A stretch of 7,164 nucleotides of DNA from Actinomycetes bacterium (GCA_023390875.1 JAEWCA010000210.1:1-7164); one strand, 5' to 3'. Numbered from the stretch's first letter, positions 1-7,060 are shown. Made by a program: numbers and translations. The notes: a model not told the origin generated them from the sequence alone.

Positions 1-90
1 GAGCACGTCGCCCACCGCCAGGTCGGCCTTCGTGCCGTGGAGGTAGGCCCCGGACTCGTGGACCTCGAACGGTGTCGGGGCGCGCGTCAC
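1..90 (-). CDS. arr: NAD(+)--rifampin ADP-ribosyltransferase, N-terminal fragment (runs off left edge)
   Basis: Only the first 30 codons are in the window; the rest lies beyond the left edge. Reading leftward from a GTG at 90-88, the peptide contains PFEVHESGAYLHGTK followed by ADLAVGD. From memory this closely matches the N-terminus of mycobacterial and other actinobacterial Arr proteins. Arr moves ADP-ribose from NAD+ onto the C23 hydroxyl of rifamycins and inactivates them in the cytoplasm. The His in YLHGTK (codon 18) corresponds to the His of the family's catalytic His-Tyr-Asp triad; the Tyr and Asp would lie outside the window. The GTG start fits the family's usual N-terminal length, with 6 residues before PFEV. 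No strong Shine-Dalgarno sequence precedes it, but the small ORF upstream ends 16 nt away on the same strand, so translation may depend on that ORF. The family call is firm for such a short piece; whether the gene is intact cannot be judged. Confidence 0.85.
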   Translation of the reverse strand, partial: MTRAPTPFEVHESGAYLHGTKADLAVGDVL

Positions 91-106
91 GGGTGCGCCC
101 GCCGCG

Positions 107-235
107 TCAGTCGTCGTCGCCCTCGGCCGGCTGCTGCGAGTGCTCCCGGTGGTCGGGGTGCTCGCTCGTCTCGTCCGCCGCGTCCGCCCCTTCGGCCGGC
201 TCGGCGGGGTGCTCGCGGGTCACGTCCTCGCTCAT
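107..235 (-). CDS. Small acidic protein of 42 residues upstream of arr, function unknown
   Basis: I do not recognise this protein. It starts at ATG 235-233 and ends with TGA at 109-107. The start is well supported: AGGAG within GAGAGGAG lies 5 nt upstream. An in-frame ATG nine codons earlier (262-260) has no ribosome binding site. The peptide is extremely acidic: 15 of 42 residues are Asp or Glu, against two Arg and no Lys. It has four His and no Leu, Ile, Phe, Tyr or Trp, and it ends in Asp-Asp-Asp. A short internal repeat is visible (REHPAEPAEG and REHSQQPAEG). Such composition predicts a disordered chain with no hydrophobic core and no membrane segment. It sits 16 nt upstream of the arr start on the same strand, so it may be a translated leader or a small companion protein in the arr operon. 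It could also be a species-specific ORF without function. The good ribosome binding site is the main reason to list it. Confidence 0.6.
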   Translation of the reverse strand: MSEDVTREHPAEPAEGADAADETSEHPDHREHSQQPAEGDDD

Positions 236-240
236 GGCAT

Positions 241-248
241 CTCCTCTC
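241..248 (-). promoter_or_regulatory. Strong Shine-Dalgarno sequence of the 42-residue ORF
   Basis: On the minus strand this reads GAGAGGAG, followed by ATGCC and then the ATG at 235. The AGGAG core is 5 nt from the start codon. This decides the start of the small ORF and is much stronger than anything in front of arr itself. Confidence 0.7.
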
Positions 249-288
249 GTCCACACGATCATGCGCGCGATGGGCGGCGGCGGCGCGT

Positions 289-319
289 CGGCGGCTCGGT
301 CCGCCGGCCCGGTCGGCGG
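289..319 (-). terminator. Alternating GC-rich half-sites, possible terminator or attenuator after the HAF-repeat gene
   Basis: Three 6-nt blocks alternate: CGGCGG (289-294), CCGCCG (301-306) and CGGCGG (314-319). The middle block can pair with either neighbour, giving two mutually exclusive hairpins with loops of 6 and 7 nt. They lie 28 to 58 nt past the stop codon of the leftward HAF-repeat gene and before the small ORF and arr. There is no T tract, which is common for terminators in GC-rich actinobacteria. In such GC-rich DNA short pairings of this kind also arise by chance. The rest of the 112-nt gap (236-347) shows the ribosome binding site and nothing else I can name; a CATGAT box at 263-258 on the minus strand could be a weak -10 element. 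Confidence 0.3.
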
Positions 320-347
320 CCTCGTTCGACGGCTGCGCTGGACGGGC

Positions 348-1364
348 TCAGCGCGGCCCGAACCGCAGCACGGCGCGCGACTCCGTGTCGGAGAACTCGC
401 AGCCGACGGCCGTGCCGCGCTCGTTGACCGCTGTGAGCACCGTCGTGTCGCCCGGGACGACAGGCAGCACCGACCGGATCGGTGCGCCGTCGTCGCGGAC
501 GAAGCCCTGCTGCGGGCCGCCCGACGGTGCCAGGCTGCCGACGACCCGGCCGCGGTCGTTGATGTCGGCGGCGATCGCCAGGACGGCACCGTCGACGTCG
601 ACCGGCACCGGTCCGCGGCCGAACGACCACCGGACCGCGCGCATCGACCCGCCCGGGCTCGGCGTGTAGCTGTAGCCGACGGCGTCGCCCCGGTCGTTGA
701 CCGCGCTCGCGAGGCTGTGCCCGCCGAGCGTGTCGAGCGTGGTGAGCGTGCCGTCGGCGGTCCACAGGACGGCCCGCTGCGTCGCGCCGCCCTCCCAGGC
801 GTACCCGGACACCAGCCCGGCGTCGTTGACGTCGGACGCGCCCGCGTCACCGGTGAGCCCCGGCAGCGCGTGCATCACGCCGTCACGCCAGACGAAGGCG
901 CGTGTCGTTCCGCCGAAGCTGCCGGACGTGCCGACCACGTCGCCGTGCTCGTTCAGGCCGGTCGCGTAGGAGTACGTGTCGGACGGGTCCGCGACGCCGA
1001 GACGCACGACGCCTCGTCCGTCCCACAGCGCCGCGACACCGCCGGACGTCCCGGCGATCTGGCCGTGGTCGTTGATCCGCGCCGCCGTGTCGAGCCCGGC
1101 CGGCAGCGGGTACGTGCGGCCCTGCCGGTACACGTGCGTGTCGGTGACGACCACGCCGAGCCCGTTGACGTCCCGCGCGCACTCCGCGATGCCGAGGTCC
1201 TGCAGGCCCGGGTCGTCGGCGCGTGCGGCCTGCGCGGGTGTCGCGAGGCCCAGCAGCGACAGGCCCAGCAGCGACGTGGCCACCAGCGACGTGGCCAGCA
1301 GCGACGTGCCGAGCCGAGCGGCTGCCGGGCCGGCGCTCACGCGCGTGCGCGAACGGATCCTCAT
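348..1364 (-). CDS. Secreted HAF-repeat (beta-propeller-like) protein
   Basis: This encodes a 338-residue exported protein. Residues 1-46 form a Sec signal peptide: basic MRIRSRTR, a hydrophobic core built of TSLLA-type repeats, and an ATPAQA cleavage site before ARADD. The mature part carries six spaced copies of a [ILV]-N-[DE]-x-x-G-x-x-x-G motif near residues 97, 137, 179, 222, 268 and 313 (INDHGQIAG, LNEHGDVVG, VNDAGLVSG, VNDRGDAVG, INDRGRVVG, VNERGTAVG), 40-46 residues apart. Between them are phrases such as RAFVWRDG and RAVLWTADG. This matches the extracellular HAF-repeat family, whose repeats are thought to fold as beta-propeller blades; no enzymatic role is established. The mature chain has only two cysteines, C62 and C322, near its two ends. 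The ATG at 1364 is chosen because AGGGGG lies 6 nt upstream and the signal peptide starts cleanly there; the frame stays open to an ATG at 1484, but that start would bury the signal sequence. It diverges from the jet operon and has no evident link to it. Confidence 0.85.
   Translation of the reverse strand: MRIRSRTRVSAGPAAARLGTSLLATSLVATSLLGLSLLGLATPAQAARADDPGLQDLGIAECARDVNGLGVVVTDTHVYRQGRTYPLPAGLDTAARINDHGQIAGTSGGVAALWDGRGVVRLGVADPSDTYSYATGLNEHGDVVGTSGSFGGTTRAFVWRDGVMHALPGLTGDAGASDVNDAGLVSGYAWEGGATQRAVLWTADGTLTTLDTLGGHSLASAVNDRGDAVGYSYTPSPGGSMRAVRWSFGRGPVPVDVDGAVLAIAADINDRGRVVGSLAPSGGPQQGFVRDDGAPIRSVLPVVPGDTTVLTAVNERGTAVGCEFSDTESRAVLRFGPR
1248..1307 (-). repeat. Four tandem 15-bp units inside the signal-peptide coding region
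   Basis: Four head-to-tail 15-bp units (1248-1262, 1263-1277, 1278-1292, 1293-1307) share the plus-strand core CAGCGAC and differ at only a few positions. On the coding (minus) strand they give the five-residue units TSLLA, TSLVA, TSLLG and LSLLG, which form the hydrophobic core of the signal peptide. Because the unit is a multiple of three, slippage would lengthen or shorten this core without shifting the frame. Confidence 0.85.
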
Positions 1365-1370
1365 GATGTG

Positions 1371-1376
1371 CCCCCT
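1371..1376 (-). promoter_or_regulatory. Shine-Dalgarno sequence that fixes the HAF-repeat gene start
   Basis: On the minus strand this reads AGGGGG, 6 nt before the ATG at 1364. It supports the 338-residue form with an intact signal peptide over the longer reading from 1484. Confidence 0.55.
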
Positions 1377-1408
1377 GTCCGCGGCGGCCGCGCACGGTGC
1401 ACGGTGCG

Positions 1409-1435
1409 TCGTGGGCGTCGCCGCCGCGCCCACGA
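1409..1435. promoter_or_regulatory. 9-bp perfect inverted repeat in the divergent promoter region, possible operator
   Basis: The arms TCGTGGGCG (1409-1417) and CGCCCACGA (1427-1435) are perfect reverse complements separated by 9 nt. The arm centres are 18 bp apart, a little under two helical turns, as expected for a dimeric regulator bound to one face. Alternatively it could form a hairpin in the 5' leader of the leftward gene. A 7-bp tandem repeat (GCACGGT twice, 1392-1405) lies beside it. It sits 45-71 bp from the HAF-gene start and about 115-141 bp from the jetA start. Inverted repeats are easier to find by chance in DNA this rich in GC, so the assignment is tentative. Confidence 0.35.
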
Positions 1436-1494
1436 TGGTGCGTCGACGGACAATCCAGGCACAACGGACCGGGGCGATGTTCACCTGTTCGACG

Positions 1495-1508
1495 CGCGGC
1501 GCGCCGCG
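1495..1508. promoter_or_regulatory. 14-bp perfect palindrome next to the jetA promoter, possible operator
   Basis: CGCGGCGCGCCGCG is an uninterrupted 14-bp palindrome ending directly before the TTGTCA box (1509-1514) that may serve as the jetA -35 element. A protein bound here would touch or abut RNA polymerase at the jet promoter. It is composed only of G and C, so chance occurrence is a real alternative. Confidence 0.35.
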
Positions 1509-1549
1509 TTGTCACGCGCACCGGTCGGCCGCACCTACGCTGTGCGGCG
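1509..1549 (+). promoter_or_regulatory. Putative jetABC promoter giving a leaderless transcript
   Basis: A TACGCT hexamer (1536-1541) keeps the TA...T positions that matter most in actinobacterial -10 elements. Transcription would begin 6-9 nt downstream, at about 1548-1550, which is the jetA ATG itself. No purine-rich Shine-Dalgarno sequence lies between this box and the ATG. A TTGTCA box (1509-1514) resembles a -35 element in five of six positions, but the spacing is 21 nt, longer than the usual 17-18. The -10/leaderless reading is therefore better supported than the -35. No convincing promoter for the leftward HAF gene stands out in the rest of 1365-1508. Confidence 0.4.
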
Positions 1550-3034
1550 ATGATCACTCGTGCCGAAGCGGCGTACCTGGGCGCCGTCCGGGCATTCCAG
1601 AACCCGATGCTGGACCTGCTCCACAAACGGCACGCGCCGCTCGTCGTCTCCCTGCTGTCGGCGGTGTTCACCGCGGAGCGCCCGACCGTCGTCGTCGCGG
1701 ACGCGCACACCGAGATCGCCGACGCGCTCGACCAGCTCCGGGCGGCCGGGTACGAGGACAACCTGCCGGTGGGGACGGCGCGCGACCTGTGCCGGCAGTG
1801 GGCGGACGCGGGCTGGCTGGTGCGGCAGGTGCTCGACGACGACGTCGAGGTGTACCGCCTGTCGGCGCACGCCGTCGGGGCGCTCGAGGTCGCCGGCCGT
1901 GCCGGAGGCGCGCGCGCCCGGGTCTCGCAGTCGCGGCTGCGCACGATGCTCGACGCGGTCGAGCGCCTCGCGCAGGACGCCGACCCCGACGCCCTCGTGC
2001 GGATGGCGCGGCTCGACGGCGAGATCAAGCGGCTGCAGAAGGAGCTCGACCGCATCCAGCGCACGGGCACGGTGGACGAGGTCGACGACGAGCAGCTGCT
2101 CGAGGAGGCCGAGAACGTCCTGCACCTCGCACGCGAGCTGCCGGCGGACTTCGCACGCGTCGCGGAGTCGATCAAGGCGATGCAGCGCGACGTCGTCACG
2201 GCCCTGCGGCAGGACGAGCGCCCGACGGGCGAGGTGCTGCGCGAGTACCTGGAGCGCGGCGAGCACGTCATGGAGTCGACGACCGAGGGCCGGGCGTTCG
2301 CGGGCGCGCTGCGGCTGATCGGCGACCCCGAGCGCCTGGACGAGCTCTCGACCCAGCTCGGCACGGTGCTGCGGCACCGGTTCACGCGCAGGCTGGCGGC
2401 GCACCAGCGCACCGAGCTCGCCGAGATCGCGCGCCGGATCGAGCAGGGCATCGACCTCGTCTTCGCCGCGCAGCGCGAGGCGTCGTACGTGATCACCGCC
2501 CAGGTCCGCAACCACGACCCGCTGCGCGACCGGCAGGTCGACGAGCTGCTGCGCGACGTCATGACCGGGCTGCAGCAGTGGATGGACGAGGCCCGTCGGG
2601 GGCAGCCCGTGGAGCCGCTGCGTCGCCTGCCGGTCGCCGAGGTGGACCACCTGCGGCAGACGCCCGGCGACCTGCGCCCGCCCGAGCAGCCCGCGCCCCT
2701 GCCCGAGTGGGACGACGGTGCCGACGCCGACGTCTCGCACGACGAGGCGCGCGCGTGGGGTGGTCCGCACTACGCCGAGCTCACGGCGCTGCTCGCGGGC
2801 TTCGGCGAGGGCGAGGTGGACGTCGCCGCGGCGTTCGCGACCGCGCCGGACGCGTTGCGCCGACCGGTCGACCTCCTCGGCCTGCTCGAGATCGCCGACC
2901 ACCAGGGGATGACGGAGACGGGCGAGGTCGCGTACGTCGACGCGGTCCGGCCCGACGGGACGCGGCGGCGGTTCGCGTTCGGGGCCGTCACCACGCGCAC
3001 ACCTGCCACGACGAAGGAACAGACCGATGACTGA
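1550..3034 (+). CDS. jetA: Wadjet subunit JetA (DUF3375, kleisin-like, MksF-like)
   Basis: This 494-residue protein is the kleisin-type subunit of a Wadjet SMC complex. In known systems JetA bridges the two JetC heads, carries JetB, and closes the DNA-holding ring that extrudes loops on plasmids. The N-terminal part (about residues 1-118) has the DUF3375 look: helices around [19 protein letters not shown], then a winged-helix-like segment ending in [13 protein letters not shown]. Residues 125-175 are heptad-rich ([16 protein letters not shown]) and fit the coiled-coil neck. The middle (180-365) is helical and charged. A Pro/Asp-rich linker (about 372-406) leads to a C-terminal winged-helix-like domain (about 408-487). 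Length matches the family. ATG 1550 is chosen because the family similarity starts there; the upstream reading from 1397 is non-homologous, and no in-frame GTG or ATG lies close by. The stop overlaps the jetB start by 8 nt, so the genes are translationally coupled. Family assignment is from recognition of sequence and gene order, not a search. Confidence 0.9.
   Translation: MITRAEAAYLGAVRAFQNPMLDLLHKRHAPLVVSLLSAVFTAERPTVVVADAHTEIADALDQLRAAGYEDNLPVGTARDLCRQWADAGWLVRQVLDDDVEVYRLSAHAVGALEVAGRAGGARARVSQSRLRTMLDAVERLAQDADPDALVRMARLDGEIKRLQKELDRIQRTGTVDEVDDEQLLEEAENVLHLARELPADFARVAESIKAMQRDVVTALRQDERPTGEVLREYLERGEHVMESTTEGRAFAGALRLIGDPERLDELSTQLGTVLRHRFTRRLAAHQRTELAEIARRIEQGIDLVFAAQREASYVITAQVRNHDPLRDRQVDELLRDVMTGLQQWMDEARRGQPVEPLRRLPVAEVDHLRQTPGDLRPPEQPAPLPEWDDGADADVSHDEARAWGGPHYAELTALLAGFGEGEVDVAAAFATAPDALRRPVDLLGLLEIADHQGMTETGEVAYVDAVRPDGTRRRFAFGAVTTRTPATTKEQTDD
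3014..3019 (+). promoter_or_regulatory. Ribosome binding site of jetB inside the jetA 3' end
   Basis: AAGGAA lies 7 nt before the jetB ATG at 3027 and within the last codons of jetA. It supports the 8-nt overlap between jetA and jetB as genuine. Confidence 0.6.
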
Positions 3035-3686
3035 GACCACCGTGGCCGACGAGCAGGAGGCCGGGTTCATCGCACCCGTCCCGATGGAGGAGGACCCCGC
3101 CGAGCTGTTCGCGGGCGACTCGGGCACGCTCGACGCCGAGGTCCGCACCGTGCTGGTGCGCCTGCTGCAGCGCCGGTTCCTGCTCGCGGACCGCAACCGC
3201 GCCCAGTGGCGCACGCTGCTGGAGAACCAGCAGGTCATCGAGTCGCGCCTGCACGACCTGTTCGTGCACCTCGTGGTCGACCACGAGCGCGGCGTCGCGT
3301 ACAAGCGGCAGGTCCGCTCCGCCGAGCTCGACGTGCCGGTGCTGCTGCGCGACGAGGCGTACTCGCGCGCGGAGACGCTCGTCCTCGTCCACCTGCGCAC
3401 GCTGTTCCAGCGCGAGCAGGGCTCGGGGGAGACGTCGGTGCGGGTCGACGTCGAGGAGATCGAGCGCACCGCGCTGACGTACTTCGACCCCGACGACACG
3501 AACCTCGCGGCGAACCAGCGGGAGATCCGGGCCGCCGTCACGCGGCTCGCGAAGGAGGGGCTCGTCGAGGAGGAGTCGGAGGGGCGGTTCCGCGTGACGC
3601 CGCTCGTCGAGGTGGTCCTCAGCAACGAGCGGCTCGTCGAGCTGCGCGGGTGGCTGGCCGAGCAGACGGAGGCGGTCGCACGATGA
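3027..3686 (+). CDS. jetB: Wadjet subunit JetB (DUF4194, MukE/KITE-like, MksE-like)
   Basis: This 219-residue protein is the small winged-helix (KITE) subunit that binds the JetA kleisin and helps hold DNA against the JetC heads. Residues 1-32 are acidic and probably disordered ([11 protein letters not shown]). A first helical domain follows: [19 protein letters not shown] (36-54), then [21 protein letters not shown] and the DUF4194-type segment [17 protein letters not shown] (about 111-127). The C-terminal winged helix (about 165-215) contains [18 protein letters not shown], a short wing and [13 protein letters not shown]. Size and order between jetA and jetC are standard for type I Wadjet. 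The start overlaps the end of jetA and the stop overlaps the start of jetC in an ATGA junction, so all three genes should be made from one mRNA in balanced amounts. No missing or frameshifted part is visible. Confidence 0.9.
   Translation: MTETTVADEQEAGFIAPVPMEEDPAELFAGDSGTLDAEVRTVLVRLLQRRFLLADRNRAQWRTLLENQQVIESRLHDLFVHLVVDHERGVAYKRQVRSAELDVPVLLRDEAYSRAETLVLVHLRTLFQREQGSGETSVRVDVEEIERTALTYFDPDDTNLAANQREIRAAVTRLAKEGLVEEESEGRFRVTPLVEVVLSNERLVELRGWLAEQTEAVAR
3668..3672 (+). promoter_or_regulatory. Ribosome binding site of jetC
   Basis: GGAGG lies 10 nt before the ATG at 3683 and 16 nt before the in-frame ATG at 3689. It favours the first ATG, which also forms the 4-nt ATGA overlap with the jetB stop. 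Confidence 0.55.
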
Positions 3687-6600
3687 CCATGATCGACACG
3701 CTGTTCGGCCTGATCCCGGCCGCGTCGACGGGTCAGCAGTGGGTCGCGCGCGACCTGCAGCTCGTCAACTGGGGCGGCTACGACGGCCACCACCGGGTGC
3801 GCCTCGCGTCGACCGCGACGCTGCTGTCGGGCGGCTCGGGCTCGGGCAAGTCGACCCTGATGGACGCGTACATCGCGCTGCTCATGCCGCACACGACGCC
3901 GTTCAACGGCGCGTCCAACGGCGGTGTCGTCGGGCGGCCCCGCGGCAAGGACCAGCGCAACATCCTGTCCTACGCGCGCGGCAAGGTCGACGAGTCGCGC
4001 ACCGAGGACGGCACCCGGCAGCGGGTGCTGCGCGGCGACGGCCGGGACACGTGGTCGGCGATCGCGATGACGTGGGTCGACCAGTCGGGGACCGAGTTCA
4101 CCGCCGTGCGGGCCTGGTACGTCCCGTCGGCCGCGCGCACCCTCGACGACGTGGTGCCGGTCCGGGCGACGTTCGAGGGCGCGTTCGACGTCCGGGCGCT
4201 CGAGCCCGCCGCGGCCCAGCGGCTCGCCCGCCCGGCGGTCACCGGCACCGGCCTGACGGCGTTCGACACGGACCGCGACTTCACCGCGCGCCTGTACTCG
4301 ACGCTCGGCATCGGCGCGTCGGGCGACGGCAGCAAGGCCGTCGCGCTGCTCGGCCGCATCCAGGCCGGCCAGCAGATCACCACGGTCGACGCGCTCTACA
4401 AGGCGATGGTGCTCGAGGAGCCGGACACGTTCGAGACGGCCGACGCGGTCGTCGAGCAGTTCGACAAGCTCAGCGGCACGCGCGAGCAGATGATCACGGC
4501 ACGCCAGCAGGTCAAGGCTCTCGAGCCGATCCGCGAGCACCGGGCGTCGATCGAGGAGGCGGGCGCCCGCCTGCGGGTGGTCGAGGAGATCGGCACGTTC
4601 GACGACGCCGCGTCACCCGCAGCGCTGTGGCGGCACGAGCGCCGGCTCGGCCTGCTGCGGTCCGTCGAGCAGGACCTCCAGCGGCGCCACCAGCAGGCGC
4701 AGCACACGGCCGTCGAGACCACGAGCCGCATCGCGGCGGCGAAGGCCGAGCTCGACGGAGTGAAGGAGACGCTGTGGTCGTCGGGCGGCGACCGCCTGGC
4801 GACCGCGCAGCGCGAGCTCAAGGCCGTCGAGGCGCGGCTCGACGAGGTGACCCGCGCACGTGCCCGGCTCGACGAGGTGCTGCGCACGGCCCTCGGCACG
4901 TCCGTCTCGTCGGAGGCGGAGCTCGTGGACCTGACCGCGCGGGCACGCGTCGCGCTCCAGGACGCCACCGCCAAGGCCGCCGGCCGGCAGGCGTTGTTCG
5001 ACGCGCTGTCCGAGAAGAAGGAGGCGTCCGCCGACCTCGCCGACCTGCGTGCCGAGCGTGCGGCCGTCGTCCGGCGGCGCGACAACATCCCCGGCGACCT
5101 GCACGCGGCCCGTGCGGCGCTCGCGCAGGCCGCCGGTCTCACGCCGGACGACCTGCCGTTCGTCGCGGAGCTCGTCGAGGTCCGCACCGAGCACGAGCCG
5201 TGGCGTGACGCGTTCAACCTCGCGCTCGGCGGGTTCGCGACGCGCATCCTGCTCGACGTCGCGCACCTCGGCGCCTTCCGCAAGGCGATCGACGCGGTGC
5301 CGACCGCACGCCGGATCCGCTTCGAGGGTGTCCCGACGGACCTGCGCGACGACGTCGGCCTCGACGCCCGGACGCTGCCCGGGCGGCTCGACTTCCGCAG
5401 CGGCCCGTTCACCGGGTGGCTGCGCAGCGAGCTCGCCCGGCGGTTCGCGTACGTGTGCGTCGACACGCCCGGCGAGCTGTCGCAGCACCCCAAGGCGCTC
5501 ACGCGGTCCGGCCAGGTGTCCGAGGGGACGCAGGGCGCGCACGGCGGTCAGGGGCACGCGAACGTCCTCGGGTTCACGAACACCCGGCGGCTCACGCACC
5601 TCGACGCGCAGGTCACGCGCGCCGAGGAGCGGCTCGCGCTCGCCGAGCGGCAGGTCGTCGAGGCGGAGCAGGGGCTCGACGGGCACGAGGCGCGGCTGCG
5701 CGCGTACGGTGCGCTCGTCGAGCTGACGTGGGACCAGGTCGACGTCGCGTCCGTCGAGGCGGAGCAGGCCCGGTGGGCGCACGTGGTCGACGACGTCTTG
5801 GGCGGCAACCCGGAGGTCACGCGGCTGCAGCGCCGGACCGTCGAGCTCGAGACCACGATCCGGACCCTGACGGAGGAGCTCGGCCGCACGAAGGGCACCG
5901 CGGAGCAGCTCGCCGAGCGCTGGTCGGCGACGACGGACGAGGTCGACGTCGCGCAGCGTGCGCTCGACGACGCGCAGGACGCCGGCACCTCGGTCGGCGC
6001 CGAGCAGCGCGCGTACCTCGACGGCCTGCTCGCGACGGACGTCGCGGTCGAGTCGCTCGAGGCCTTCGACACAGTCCTCGCGCGGGCCAACGACGTGCTG
6101 CGGGCCGACCGGCACGCCGCCCAGCAGACCATCGGCGCCGCGCGCGACGCGCTGCGCCGCACGTTCGAGACGTTCGTCGAGCGGTGGCCCGACCCGAACC
6201 TCGGCACCGACCCCGACGCGTCGTTCGGCGACTTCGAGCGCATCCTCACCACGCTCGAGACGAACGGGCTGCACGAGCTCGAGGCCGAGTGGCGCAAGAG
6301 CCTGCTGCGCCTGTCCGGCAACGACCTCACCGACCTGCACAACGCGCTCAGCCGGTCCGTCCGCGAGATCAAGGAGCGCATCCGCCCGGTCAACGACATC
6401 CTCGCCGACCTGCCGTTCGCGGACGACGACCACCGGCTGCGCATCGACGCGCGCGACACGCAGTCGACCGTGGTGCTGAAGTTCCGCAAGGAGCTGCGCG
6501 ACCTGCGCGAGCTGCTCTCGACCGAGGCGACCGACGCCGAGCGCGAGCGACGCTACGTGCGGATGGCCAAGGTCATCGACCGGATCCGCCGAAGCGCCCC

Positions 6601-7021
6601 CGACTTCGCCGACCTTGTCGACGTGCGCCGCCACGTGCGGCTCAGCGCCGAGAAGGTCGACCTCGAGGGCCGGCACGTGGCGCTGTACGACCACATCGGC
6701 GAGAAGTCCGGCGGTGAGTCGCAGGAGCTCGTCGCCTTCATCGTCGGCGCCGCGCTGCGCTACCAGCTCGGCGACGCCGGAGCCGAGCGGCCCCGCTACG
6801 CGCCCGTGTTCCTCGACGAGGCCCTCATCAAGGCCGACGCGCGGTTCACCGGTCGCGCCGTCGGGGCGTGGCGGGGGCTCGGGTTCCAGCTCGTCATCGG
6901 CGCGCCCAACGACAAGTTCGGCGCGCTCGAGCCGCACGTCGACGTCAAGTACGTGGTGCTCAAGGACGCGACGGGCCGGTCGCGCACCAAGCCGGTCGCG
7001 GGGGTGGCGTCCGACGCGTAG
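3683..7021 (+). CDS. jetC: Wadjet SMC-like ATPase JetC (MksB/MukB-like)
   Basis: This 1112-residue protein is the motor of the Wadjet complex: a dimeric SMC-type ATPase that extrudes DNA loops and, in known systems, senses small circular plasmids. The N-terminal half-head has [11 protein letters not shown] (28-38) and Walker [10 protein letters not shown] at 50-58 (Lys56), followed by [18 protein letters not shown] first coiled-coil arm runs from about 262 to 480, a hinge from about 487 to 630, and the returning arm from about 634 to 835. The C-terminal half-head carries the ABC signature KSGGESQE (1008-1015), Walker B PVFLDE (1041-1046, Asp1045 and catalytic Glu1046), a D-loop ALIKAD, and [10 protein letters not shown] at the switch region. 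All ATPase motifs are intact, so the protein should be active. Start at ATG 3683 gives a 4-nt overlap with jetB. SbcC or Rad50 is unlikely: there is no zinc-hook CxxC motif, and the partners are DUF3375 and DUF4194 proteins. JetD, the usual next gene, is not found after it. Confidence 0.92.
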   Translation: MTMIDTLFGLIPAASTGQQWVARDLQLVNWGGYDGHHRVRLASTATLLSGGSGSGKSTLMDAYIALLMPHTTPFNGASNGGVVGRPRGKDQRNILSYARGKVDESRTEDGTRQRVLRGDGRDTWSAIAMTWVDQSGTEFTAVRAWYVPSAARTLDDVVPVRATFEGAFDVRALEPAAAQRLARPAVTGTGLTAFDTDRDFTARLYSTLGIGASGDGSKAVALLGRIQAGQQITTVDALYKAMVLEEPDTFETADAVVEQFDKLSGTREQMITARQQVKALEPIREHRASIEEAGARLRVVEEIGTFDDAASPAALWRHERRLGLLRSVEQDLQRRHQQAQHTAVETTSRIAAAKAELDGVKETLWSSGGDRLATAQRELKAVEARLDEVTRARARLDEVLRTALGTSVSSEAELVDLTARARVALQDATAKAAGRQALFDALSEKKEASADLADLRAERAAVVRRRDNIPGDLHAARAALAQAAGLTPDDLPFVAELVEVRTEHEPWRDAFNLALGGFATRILLDVAHLGAFRKAIDAVPTARRIRFEGVPTDLRDDVGLDARTLPGRLDFRSGPFTGWLRSELARRFAYVCVDTPGELSQHPKALTRSGQVSEGTQGAHGGQGHANVLGFTNTRRLTHLDAQVTRAEERLALAERQVVEAEQGLDGHEARLRAYGALVELTWDQVDVASVEAEQARWAHVVDDVLGGNPEVTRLQRRTVELETTIRTLTEELGRTKGTAEQLAERWSATTDEVDVAQRALDDAQDAGTSVGAEQRAYLDGLLATDVAVESLEAFDTVLARANDVLRADRHAAQQTIGAARDALRRTFETFVERWPDPNLGTDPDASFGDFERILTTLETNGLHELEAEWRKSLLRLSGNDLTDLHNALSRSVREIKERIRPVNDILADLPFADDDHRLRIDARDTQSTVVLKFRKELRDLRELLSTEATDAERERRYVRMAKVIDRIRRSAPDFADLVDVRRHVRLSAEKVDLEGRHVALYDHIGEKSGGESQELVAFIVGAALRYQLGDAGAERPRYAPVFLDEALIKADARFTGRAVGAWRGLGFQLVIGAPNDKFGALEPHVDVKYVVLKDATGRSRTKPVAGVASDA

Positions 7022-7028
7022 CCGGGCC

Positions 7029-7060
7029 GGGCCACGGGCCCTGGCATGGGCGCATGGCCC
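7029..7060 (+). terminator. Strong stem-loop just after jetC, probable terminator
   Basis: Starting 7 nt after the jetC stop, GGGCCACGGGCCC (7029-7041) can pair with GGGCGCATGGCCC (7048-7060) at 11 of 13 positions around a TGGCAT loop. The outer 6 bp and inner 4 bp are all G-C except one A-T. No T tract follows, which is usual for many actinobacterial terminators. The right arm can instead pair with GGGCCA at 7068-7073 (loop of 7 nt), giving a second, exclusive hairpin. Position and strength suggest that the jetABC transcript ends here, or that the stem protects the 3' end of the message. Confidence 0.6.

Noticed and set aside
236..347. Rifamycin-associated element (inverted repeat found upstream of rifamycin-inducible genes)
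   Set aside because: No match to the known GGGGCTT...AAGNCCC-like dyad was seen in this gap.
1365..1484. 40-codon N-terminal extension of the HAF-repeat protein
   Set aside because: It would bury the signal peptide, while the ATG at 1364 has its own Shine-Dalgarno sequence.
1397..1549. 51-codon N-terminal extension of jetA
   Set aside because: The extension has no DUF3375-like sequence and would remove the promoter from the divergent region.
72..1553. 493-codon plus-strand open frame across arr, the small ORF and the HAF gene
   Set aside because: Arg/Ala/Asp-rich shadow; the minus strand carries a signal peptide, repeat motifs and an Arr N-terminus.
883..2562. 559-codon minus-strand frame covering parts of the HAF gene, the intergenic region and jetA
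   Set aside because: Ser/Arg-rich shadow that would cross a divergent promoter region and two real genes in other frames.
3206..3682. N-terminal extension of jetC to an upstream in-frame ATG
   Set aside because: It overlaps jetB entirely, is Arg/Ala-rich without family similarity, and the ATG at 3683 has a ribosome binding site and the classic ATGA overlap.
1535..4540. 1001-codon open frame on the minus strand opposite jetA, jetB and part of jetC
   Set aside because: It is a by-product of high GC on the opposite strand: Arg/Val/Ala-rich, no recognisable family, and it runs across three well-supported genes.
4613..6937. 774-codon open frame on the minus strand opposite jetC
   Set aside because: Composition is typical of an antisense shadow and the plus-strand reading has intact ATPase motifs.
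3683..7021. Identification of the large ATPase as SbcC/Rad50
   Set aside because: No CxxC zinc hook is present in the middle of the coiled coil and no SbcD/Mre11 neighbour exists; the partners are Wadjet subunits.
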